Shown in pieces: positions 9,104 to 15,613 of a stretch of 64,000 nucleotides of DNA (the stretch's first letter is position 1; each line of letters starts with the position of its first letter). Both the position numbers and the translations under genes were made by a program. The notes under the pieces were generated by a model that worked only from the letters and a program-made list of their open reading frames with translations, searched no databases and was not told the origin of the DNA. The stretch is from Holophagales bacterium. GTDB taxonomy: Bacteria; Acidobacteriota; Thermoanaerobaculia; UBA5066. The DNA is taken from contig JADKBZ010000012.1 of assembly GCA_016714815.1 (NCBI GenBank), positions 138,418 to 202,417 on the forward strand, in the 5' to 3' direction.

Positions 9104-10149
9104 TCCGCACCTCTCGCCCGTCGGAGCGTGACCGTCGCGACGCCGCCCTCCACTTCGAACGTCGCGTCCATCTGCGAGACCAGACGCCGGACGACGAGCA
9201 GCCTCAGGTCGTTCTCCTCGGCCGTCGGCTCGGGTGCCCCGTCCTGGCGTCCCCGGGAAGAGACGTGGATCGCGACGGTGTCCCGTCGCGTCTCGACCCG
9301 AACGAGGACTCCGGGATTCGCCTGGCCGCTACCCCGGGATGCGGCCCGGCTCACGAGGTCGCCGAGCGCGTCCTCCAGCGATGCCGGGTCCGCGAGGACC
9401 TCGACGGCTCCTTCCTCGACGTCGACGTCGAGAGTCATGCCGCCGTCGGCGAGCCCGCGTCCACGATCGAGAACGACGCTCTCCACGACCTCCCCGACGG
9501 GGACGGGACGCACCAGGCGCGTTTCGGCGAAGCCGTAGTCCCGAAGGGTGCCGAGAAGCGCCTCCATGCGGGCGAGCGCCTCGAGGGCGCGGCCGACGTA
9601 GCGCAGGATTGCCTTCTCGTCGTGCCGGCCCAGGCCTCGCCGGAGGACGTCCAGGGACGTCTTCGCGGCGTTCACCGAATTGCCGAGGTCGTGCCGAAGG
9701 GACGTGAAGACCCCGAGCAGCGCGTCCGAGAGCCGGAGCGCCTCGGCGATGGAGCTCTGGCGGTGCCTTTCGGTGACGTCCCGGAAGAAGACCCAGAGCT
9801 CGGTTTCCGTCGGGTAGAGCGAGTAGCCGACCACGAGCTCCCCGAGCGAAAGGGACAGGCCTCCCGTCGCCGCGGCCGCGGTCATTTCTCTCGACTCGGC
9901 GAGAACCGTCCCCGCGAAGACCGCCGTCGCGTCCTTCCCGAGCAAGTCGGAGACGACGCGAAGCATTTCGGTTCCCGCGGCGTTCAAGTAGGCGATTCCG
10001 CCCGATCCCCGATCCAGCGCGAGGATCCCGAACCCGGCGGCTTCGATCGCCCGTTCGAGAAGCGCGCAATCGGGACTCCTCTCCCTGCCACTGACGCCAG
10101 GGCCGACCCCGGCGTCGCCCACGCGGTCAGCCCCGTTCACGACATCCAC
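9100..10149 (-). CDS. PAS-containing histidine kinase with a degenerate ATPase domain
   Basis: This 349-residue soluble protein carries a PAS domain (about 30-128, ending FFRDVTERH) and a dimerisation helix pair with the phospho-acceptor-type motif LRHDLGN (His153), closely similar to the HELGN box of the larger kinase at 3939-6223. The C-terminal HATPase_c region is unusual: the N-box reads LGDLVSRAA, with Arg268 where the Mg-ATP-binding Asn belongs; no DxGxG box can be found in VSSRGRQDG; and the GLGL box is DLRLLVV. ATP binding is therefore doubtful. It may act as a scaffold, a phosphatase, or a His-domain phosphorylated by another kinase. It overlaps the NtrC-type regulator by four bases, its presumed partner. 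Confidence 0.85.
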   Translation of the reverse strand: MDVVNGADRVGDAGVGPGVSGRERSPDCALLERAIEAAGFGILALDRGSGGIAYLNAAGTEMLRVVSDLLGKDATAVFAGTVLAESREMTAAAATGGLSLSLGELVVGYSLYPTETELWVFFRDVTERHRQSSIAEALRLSDALLGVFTSLRHDLGNSVNAAKTSLDVLRRGLGRHDEKAILRYVGRALEALARMEALLGTLRDYGFAETRLVRPVPVGEVVESVVLDRGRGLADGGMTLDVDVEEGAVEVLADPASLEDALGDLVSRAASRGSGQANPGVLVRVETRRDTVAIHVSSRGRQDGAPEPTAEENDLRLLVVRRLVSQMDATFEVEGGVATVTLRRARGAD

Positions 10150-10179
10150 TCATCTGCGGAAAGAATGCTACCGCGGAGC

Positions 10180-10998
10180 TCAGAGGTTGATGTCGCGGAC
10201 CCCGAGGTCCGCGACGAGCTTCACGAGGGCCGCGTGGACGGCCGGCCCGGCGGCGAGGATGTTGCCGCGCTCCCGCCACGCGCCGCCGCCGTCGAAGTCG
10301 GTGACGACGCCCCCCGCCTCGGAGACGAGGACCGCTCCCGCCGCCGAGTCCCACGGGGAGAGACCCAGCTCGAAGAAGCCGTCGAAGATGCCTGCGGAGA
10401 CGTAGGCGAGGTCGAGGGCCGCGCTGCCCGCGCGCCGGATCGACTGCACCTCGAGAAAGACCGCCTTGAAAATTCGCAGGTAGGTGTCGATCCGCGCCTG
10501 AATGCGGAACGGGAAGCCCGTCGCGAGCGCGGCCCCCGAGAGGCCGGGCCGGTGCGGGACCCGGACGCGATTGCCGTTCCGAAACGCGCCGGAGCCCTTC
10601 TCGGCCACGAAGAGGTCTCGCTTGACCGGGTCCCAGACGACGCCGAGAACGAGCTCGCCGTCCCGCCCGCCCGCGGTCCGCCCGATGGAGACCGCCCAGT
10701 GAGGAAAGCCCCGGACGAAGTTCGCAGTGCCGTCGAGCGGGTCGACGATCCAGGCGGGAGCGGCGGCGTCCGAGCCGGAGCCGCCCCCCTCCTCCCCGAT
10801 GAAGAGGTCTCCGGGAAAGGCGCCGAGGAGGATCTCCTTCACGAGCGCCTCGCTCTCGCGGTCGGCGCGCGAAACGACGTCGTTGCGCCCCTTCTCCTCG
10901 ACCTCCGACGGGTCGAGCGAGCCGAAGTACCCGAGGAGGAGCTCCCCCGCGCGGCGGGCGGCCTCCTCGGCGGCCTCGAGAGCGCGCGAAGCCGGCAT
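10180..10998 (-). CDS. suhB: Inositol-1-monophosphatase family phosphatase
   Basis: A 272-residue member of the Li-sensitive phosphatase family that dephosphorylates inositol 1-phosphate or related sugar/nucleotide phosphates. Metal-binding motifs are all present: the GEEGG loop, WIVDPLDGTANFVRGFP and SPWDSAAGAVLVSEAGG. The chosen ATG at 10998 shares one base with the stop of the receiver gene upstream (TGATG), indicating translational coupling. Bacterial SuhB also has roles in ribosomal antitermination. The true substrate (inositol phosphate, fructose bisphosphate or PAP) cannot be fixed from sequence; the name is given at family level. Confidence 0.85.
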   Translation of the reverse strand: MPASRALEAAEEAARRAGELLLGYFGSLDPSEVEEKGRNDVVSRADRESEALVKEILLGAFPGDLFIGEEGGGSGSDAAAPAWIVDPLDGTANFVRGFPHWAVSIGRTAGGRDGELVLGVVWDPVKRDLFVAEKGSGAFRNGNRVRVPHRPGLSGAALATGFPFRIQARIDTYLRIFKAVFLEVQSIRRAGSAALDLAYVSAGIFDGFFELGLSPWDSAAGAVLVSEAGGVVTDFDGGGAWRERGNILAAGPAVHAALVKLVADLGVRDINL

Positions 10999-11414
10999 CA
11001 GTGCCGGAAGACGATGCTGTCGAGGATCATCAGGAACGCGCTCTGCTGCTGCGCCTCGGTCTTGTTGATGACGGCCAGGCAGGCACCCTGGGGAAAGAGG
11101 CGGTGGAGCTCGTCGGCATCGTGACCCGAGACGATGACGATCCGTCTCTCGCTCACGCCTCGCTCCTTCGCGAAGCGGGCGACGGAACGGCCGTCGAGGA
11201 CCGGCATCTCGAGGTCGACGAGGAGGAGGTCGACGTCCGGCCCGAGGTGAGACAGGGCCTCCACCGGGTCCTGGTACGACTCGAAGGAGACCTTCTCGCC
11301 GTACCGGTCCGCGAAGATGCCCTTCCACGACGCCGCGTAGGCGGGCGAGTCGTCGACGAGGACCACCCGCTTGGCCGGAGCCGAGGGTTCTGAGGACGTT
11401 TCGGAATCGGCCAT
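10998..11414 (-). CDS. Stand-alone response-regulator receiver
   Basis: A 138-residue single-domain protein with a CheY-like fold: VVLVDDSPAYAASW (acidic pocket), phospho-acceptor in LLLVDLEMPVLDG, the Ser/Thr-type switch in IVIVSGH and a conserved Lys in VINKTEAQQQS. There is no output domain. The start at 11414 was chosen because residues begin MADSETSSEPS followed directly by the receiver fold. It is 38 bp from the end of pyrC and overlaps suhB by one base, so it is probably expressed with the pyrimidine genes although its partner kinase is unknown. The two histidine kinases downstream are candidates. Confidence 0.85.
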   Translation of the reverse strand: MADSETSSEPSAPAKRVVLVDDSPAYAASWKGIFADRYGEKVSFESYQDPVEALSHLGPDVDLLLVDLEMPVLDGRSVARFAKERGVSERRIVIVSGHDADELHRLFPQGACLAVINKTEAQQQSAFLMILDSIVFRH

Positions 11415-11452
11415 CGGCGATGGTGCGGGCGGATGCGGCGCGCCGGCCGGCG

Positions 11453-12769
11453 TCAGGCAGCCGGCCCGGCCGGAGGCTGGGCCCCGAACCGGTGGACCTC
11501 GAGGCCGCCGACGAAGGTCCGCTCGACGCGCCCGCGAAGGGTCTTTCCCGTCCAGGGAGAGTTCGCCGAGAGCGAGCGGAACGACGAGAACGTCGTCGAC
11601 CGCGAGGTCGAGAAGAGGACGACGTCGGCGGGGGCCCCTTCCGCGAGCGTGCCGTACGGCAGACCGAAGAGACGGGCCGGGGCCGTGGACATCGCTTCGA
11701 CGAGGCGCGAGAGCGAAAGGAGCCGCGGGAGGACGAGCCCGTCGAGGAGGACGGAGAACGCCGTCTCGAGGCCCGTGACCCCGAAAGGCGCCGCCGAGAA
11801 CTCCATCGCCTTCTCGTCGTGGTGGTGCGGAGCGTGGTCCGTCGCGACGCAGTCGATCGTGCCGTCGGCGAGCGCGGAGACGAGCGCCTGCCGGTCGTCC
11901 TCGCCGCGGAGCGGGGGGTTCATCTTGAATCGCGTGTCGTAGCTGGAGCGGGCGAGGTCCTCGTCCGTCAGCATCAGGTGGTGGGGCGTCACCTCGCAGC
12001 TCACGGGGACGTGCGCGGCGCGGGCGCGCCGGATCGCCGCGAGGCTGTCGCGCACGGAGACGTGCGCCACGTGGAGCCGCGCTCCCGTCAGGGCCGCGAG
12101 CTCGACGTCGCGGGCGACCATCGTCGACTCGGCGACCGCGGGCCAGCCGGGAAGGCCGAGGCGCGTCGAGGCCCACCCCTCGTGCATCTGCCCGCCCGCG
12201 ACGAGGTTCGGGTCCTCCTCGTGGACGACGACCGGCAGGTCGAACATCGAGGCGTACTCGAGGGCGCGCCGCATCAGGTCGGCGTTGACGACCGGCTTGC
12301 CGTCGTCGGAGATGGCGACGATCCCCTCGGCCTTCATCAGGCCGATCTCGGCGAGAGCGACGCCCTTCTGCCCCTTCGAGACGGCGCCGATCGGAAGGAC
12401 GCGCACGCGCGCCGTCTCTCGGATCCGCTTCTGGACGAACGACGCCGTCGGCGCGTCGTCGATCACCGGGTCCGTGTTCGGCATGCAGCAGACGGTCGTG
12501 TAGCCACCCACGGCCGCCGCCTCGGAACCGGACGCGATCGTCTCCTTCCACTCGAACCCGGGCTCGCGGAAGTGGACGTGGAGGTCGACGAAGCCGGGTG
12601 CGACGACGAGACCCGTGGCGTCGACGACGGTGGCCCCGCGGGGAGCCGCGATCCGCTCGTCGACCTTCGCCACGACCCCGCCCTCGAGGAGGACGTCGAG
12701 CGGGGCGTCGAGGCCGCGCGACGGGTCGACGACCCGCCCGCCGGTGATCAGGACGGGTGCCTCATTCAT
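11453..12769 (-). CDS. pyrC: Dihydroorotase, class I
   Basis: The 438-residue amidohydrolase cyclises carbamoyl-aspartate to dihydroorotate in pyrimidine synthesis. Zinc ligands are visible in DLHVHFREPG near residue 65, the histidines in VVVHEEDP and HVAHVSV, and the final Asp in CVATDHAPHH. Substrate-binding features such as CMPNTDP are present. The length fits class I enzymes, which often associate with aspartate carbamoyltransferase, encoded just upstream. A ten-base G run lies between the two genes (12772-12783 region). Confidence 0.95.
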   Translation of the reverse strand: MNEAPVLITGGRVVDPSRGLDAPLDVLLEGGVVAKVDERIAAPRGATVVDATGLVVAPGFVDLHVHFREPGFEWKETIASGSEAAAVGGYTTVCCMPNTDPVIDDAPTASFVQKRIRETARVRVLPIGAVSKGQKGVALAEIGLMKAEGIVAISDDGKPVVNADLMRRALEYASMFDLPVVVHEEDPNLVAGGQMHEGWASTRLGLPGWPAVAESTMVARDVELAALTGARLHVAHVSVRDSLAAIRRARAAHVPVSCEVTPHHLMLTDEDLARSSYDTRFKMNPPLRGEDDRQALVSALADGTIDCVATDHAPHHHDEKAMEFSAAPFGVTGLETAFSVLLDGLVLPRLLSLSRLVEAMSTAPARLFGLPYGTLAEGAPADVVLFSTSRSTTFSSFRSLSANSPWTGKTLRGRVERTFVGGLEVHRFGAQPPAGPAA

Positions 12770-12796
12770 CAGCGGGGGGGGGGGCGGTTCGTCTCG

Positions 12797-13759
12797 TCAC
12801 TCATCGCCGCTCGCTCCGATGAGCAGATACAGCACGGCCATCCGCACCGCGACGCCCGCCTCGACCTGGTCGAGGATGACCGAGCCGGGCCCGTCGGCCA
12901 CGGCGGAGTCGATCTCGACGCCCCGGTTCATCGGGCCGGGGTGCATGACGATGGCGTCCTTGCGGGCCAGCTTTCGCCGCTGGGGCGTCAGGCCGAAGAA
13001 CTCGTAGTACTCGCGGTCCGACGGGAAGCCGAGGCCCCCTCCCCGCTCCTTCTGGACGCGGAGCATCATGATGACGTCGGCGCCGTCGATCGCTTCCTCG
13101 ATCCGCGTCGTGACGCGGGCGCCGGTCCGTTCGATCTCCGGCGGCAGGAGGGTGCGCGGCCCGGCGAGCGTCACCTCGGCCCCCATCTTCGGAAGGAGCG
13201 CGAGGTTGGAGCGGGCGACGCGGCTGAAGCGGACGTCGCCGCAGATCGCCACGCGGAGCCCCTCGAGCTTTCCCTTAACCCTGCGCATGGTGAAGGCGTC
13301 CAGGAGCGCCTGGGTCGGGTGCGCGTGCGTGCCGTCGCCGGCGTTGATGACCGCGCACTTCAGGTTCCGGGCGAGGAAGTGGGGGGCGCCGGAGGACTGG
13401 TGCCGGATGACGATGGCGTCGGGGGCCATCGCCTCGAGGTTCCGGCAGGTGTCGAGGAGGGTCTCCCCCTTGGCGGCCGACGAGGTGGCCGCGGCGAAGG
13501 AGATCGAGTCGGCCGTCAGGCGCCGCTCGGCGATCTCGAAGGAGAAGCGCGTCCGCGTCGAGTTCTCGTAGAAGAGGTTCGCGACGAGCCGCCCGCGAAG
13601 CGTCGGGACCTTCTTGATCGTCCGCTTGTTGATCTCGGCCATCGAGTCGGCCGTGTCCAGGATCATCTGGATCTCGGCCTTCGAAAGGGACTCGATGTCG
13701 AGGAGATCCTTCTTCGTGAAGGAGGCGGGATCGGCCGGAACTTCGGGCTTCCTGCTCAC
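12797..13759 (-). CDS. pyrB: Aspartate carbamoyltransferase catalytic subunit
   Basis: The 320-residue enzyme catalyses condensation of carbamoyl phosphate and aspartate. The carbamoyl-phosphate loop YENSTRTRFSFE, the HPTQALLDAFT motif and the aspartate-site MHPGPMNRG stretch are all intact. No regulatory pyrI is seen; the pyrB-pyrC arrangement fits the dodecameric ATCase-DHOase type. It overlaps pyrR upstream by four bases (ATGA) and is followed 27 bp later by pyrC, so all three are one operon. Confidence 0.96.
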   Translation of the reverse strand: MSRKPEVPADPASFTKKDLLDIESLSKAEIQMILDTADSMAEINKRTIKKVPTLRGRLVANLFYENSTRTRFSFEIAERRLTADSISFAAATSSAAKGETLLDTCRNLEAMAPDAIVIRHQSSGAPHFLARNLKCAVINAGDGTHAHPTQALLDAFTMRRVKGKLEGLRVAICGDVRFSRVARSNLALLPKMGAEVTLAGPRTLLPPEIERTGARVTTRIEEAIDGADVIMMLRVQKERGGGLGFPSDREYYEFFGLTPQRRKLARKDAIVMHPGPMNRGVEIDSAVADGPGSVILDQVEAGVAVRMAVLYLLIGASGDE

Positions 13760-14484
13760 CGCTTTCCGCGGCCGCGCCCCTTCGGGGCGGCCTTCCCGGC
13801 CGCTCCGCGAGCGGCCTTGTCAGCGGAAATCTTCGGAGCCTTCCTCCCGGGGGACTTCTTCAGCGGCGCTTTCGTCTCCAGGGCCTTCTTCGCGGGCCTG
13901 GCCGCAGCCTGCCGCGCCTTCTTTTCCGGGTGCCGGTCGAGGAGCCAGACGTCGTCCTCGCCGTCCGTTTCCTTGAAGGTGACCGAGACGACTTCCGTGG
14001 CGGAGGTGGCGATCTGCTTGCCGACGAGCTGGGCCTCGATCGGAAGCTCGCGGCGTCCCCGGTCGATGAGGACCGCGAGGACGATCCGGCGGGGCCGCCC
14101 GAAGTCGAGGATCGCGTCGATGGCCGCGCGGACCGTCCGACCCGTGTAGAGGACGTCGTCGCAGAGGACGATCGTCTTCGTCTCCACCGGGAAGGAGATG
14201 TCGGTCCGCTTCAGGACCGGCGACGAGGCGACGGTCGTCAGGTCGTCGCGGTAGAGCGTGATGTCGAGTAGCCCGACGGGGACGCGGACCCCTTCGTGCT
14301 TCTCGATCTCGAGGGCGAGCCGCCGCGCGAGCGGGACGCCGCGCGTCCGGATTCCGACGAGCGCGAACCCCTCGACGCCGCCCGCCGACTCGACGACCTC
14401 GCGCGCCATTCGCGCGATGACGCGGGACATGCCCGCCGGATCCATCAGCCTGAGCTTTCGGTAGGTGCCTGCTGCTTCGCCCAT
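13756..14484 (-). CDS. pyrR: PyrR regulator/uracil phosphoribosyltransferase with basic C-terminal tail
   Basis: Residues 1-185 are a standard PyrR: PRPP loop TIVLCDDVLYTGRT (104-117), the GIRTRGVPLARRL segment and LLDITLYRDD. PyrR senses uridine nucleotides, binds pyr mRNA and has uracil phosphoribosyltransferase activity. Residues 186-242 form an extra tail rich in Lys, Ala, Pro and Arg, like histone H1/HU-extension tails, ending KGRGRGKR; PyrR is normally about 180 residues long. The tail overlaps pyrB by four bases. It could strengthen RNA or DNA binding. It is the first gene of the pyr operon, and a promoter at 14503-14530 leaves a leader of only about 12 bases. Confidence 0.93.
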   Translation of the reverse strand: MGEAAGTYRKLRLMDPAGMSRVIARMAREVVESAGGVEGFALVGIRTRGVPLARRLALEIEKHEGVRVPVGLLDITLYRDDLTTVASSPVLKRTDISFPVETKTIVLCDDVLYTGRTVRAAIDAILDFGRPRRIVLAVLIDRGRRELPIEAQLVGKQIATSATEVVSVTFKETDGEDDVWLLDRHPEKKARQAAARPAKKALETKAPLKKSPGRKAPKISADKAARGAAGKAAPKGRGRGKR

Positions 14485-14494
14485 CTCTCGAACC

Positions 14495-14530
14495 GGCGGG
14501 ACACTACACGTTCGGGACTCCCGCCGTCAA
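14495..14530 (-). promoter_or_regulatory. Predicted sigma70 promoter of the pyr operon
   Basis: On the minus strand TTGACG (14530-14525) and TGTAGT (14508-14503) are 16 bases apart. Transcription would begin about 12 bases before the pyrR ATG. A 7-bp inverted repeat (arms 14495-14501 and 14519-14525) overlaps the promoter and could be an operator. No attenuator fits in such a short leader. Confidence 0.4.
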
Positions 14531-14578
14531 CGCGCCCGCCCGGCTCCCCGCGGGCCGGCTCGAGGCCACAATCCCCCC

Positions 14579-15613
14579 GTGAACGTCTCCGACTTCGACT
14601 TCGACCTCCCCCCGGATTCGATCGCGCAGCGGCCCGCGCCCCGAGGCACCTCGCGGCTCATGACGCTCGACCGGGCGAGCGGCGCCGTCGCGCACCGGAA
14701 CGTGGCGGACCTCCCGTCGCTCCTCCTTCCGGGAGACCTCCTCGTCGTCAACGACACGCGGGTCGTCCCGGCCCGTCTCTTCGGCCTCGACGCCGAAGGA
14801 CGGCGCACGGAGTTCCTCCTCGTCGAGAAGACGGAGGACCCCGCCGCGTGGGACTGCCTCGCGAAACCGGGCCGGCGCGCGAAACCGGGGCGGACGTTCG
14901 ACTTCGGAGAGGGGCTCTCGGGCGTCGTGACCGGCAGGAGCGCTTCGGGCCACTACCGCGTCGCCTTCTCGGGGACTCCGCTCGAGGAGGCGCTGCCGAG
15001 GGTCGGGACGACCCCGCTCCCCCCTTACATCCACCGCGAGGGGGGCGTCGCCGACGCCCGCGACGCCGAGGAATACCAGACCGTCTACGCCCGCGAGCCG
15101 GGCGCGATCGCCGCCCCGACCGCCGGCCTCCACCTGAGCGCGGGGCTCCTCGGGGCGCTCGGAGACCGCGGCGTTCACGTCGCGTCCGTCACGCTCCACG
15201 TCGGGATCGGGACGTTCAAGCCCGTGAAAGCCGAGGTCGTCGAGGAGCACCGGATGGATCCGGAGCGAGGGGTCGTTCCCGCGGAGACGGCCGAGGCGAT
15301 CCGGCGTGCGAAGGCGGAAGGGCGCAGGGTCGTCGCCGTCGGGACGACGAGCGTGAGAACGCTCGAGGCCTCCGCCCGCGAACACGGCGGACAGGTCGCC
15401 GCGGGCCCGTTCCAGACGCGCCTCTTCCTCGTCCCGGGAGCCGAGTTCCTGGTCGTCGACGCCCTCCTGACGAATTTCCACCTTCCCCGCTCGACCCTCC
15501 TGATGCTCGTCAGCGCGTTCGCGGGGCGCGAACGCGTCCTCGCCGCCTACCGGGAGGCGGTGGCGACCGGCTACCGGTTCTTCTCCTACGGCGACGCGAT
15601 GCTGATCGGCTGA
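14579..15613 (+). CDS. queA: S-adenosylmethionine:tRNA ribosyltransferase-isomerase
   Basis: The 344-residue enzyme transfers and isomerises the ribosyl moiety of SAM onto preQ1-modified tRNA to make epoxyqueuosine. The start is the GTG at 14579, giving VNVSDFDFDLPPDSIAQRP, which matches the canonical QueA N-terminus; upstream in-frame sequence is unrelated. Family motifs include LLVVNDTRVVPARL, the HxEGG-like YIHREGG, GAIAAPTAGLHL and LLTNFHLPRSTLLMLVSAF. It is divergent from pyrR and its 3' end overlaps the convergent GGDEF/EAL gene by 28 bp. Confidence 0.95.
   Translation: MNVSDFDFDLPPDSIAQRPAPRGTSRLMTLDRASGAVAHRNVADLPSLLLPGDLLVVNDTRVVPARLFGLDAEGRRTEFLLVEKTEDPAAWDCLAKPGRRAKPGRTFDFGEGLSGVVTGRSASGHYRVAFSGTPLEEALPRVGTTPLPPYIHREGGVADARDAEEYQTVYAREPGAIAAPTAGLHLSAGLLGALGDRGVHVASVTLHVGIGTFKPVKAEVVEEHRMDPERGVVPAETAEAIRRAKAEGRRVVAVGTTSVRTLEASAREHGGQVAAGPFQTRLFLVPGAEFLVVDALLTNFHLPRSTLLMLVSAFAGRERVLAAYREAVATGYRFFSYGDAMLIG

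Noticed and set aside
14495..14525. Possible PyrR-binding attenuator in the pyrR leader
   Set aside because: A 7-bp inverted repeat is present but the predicted leader is only about 12 bases and the conserved PyrR-binding loop is not convincingly seen.
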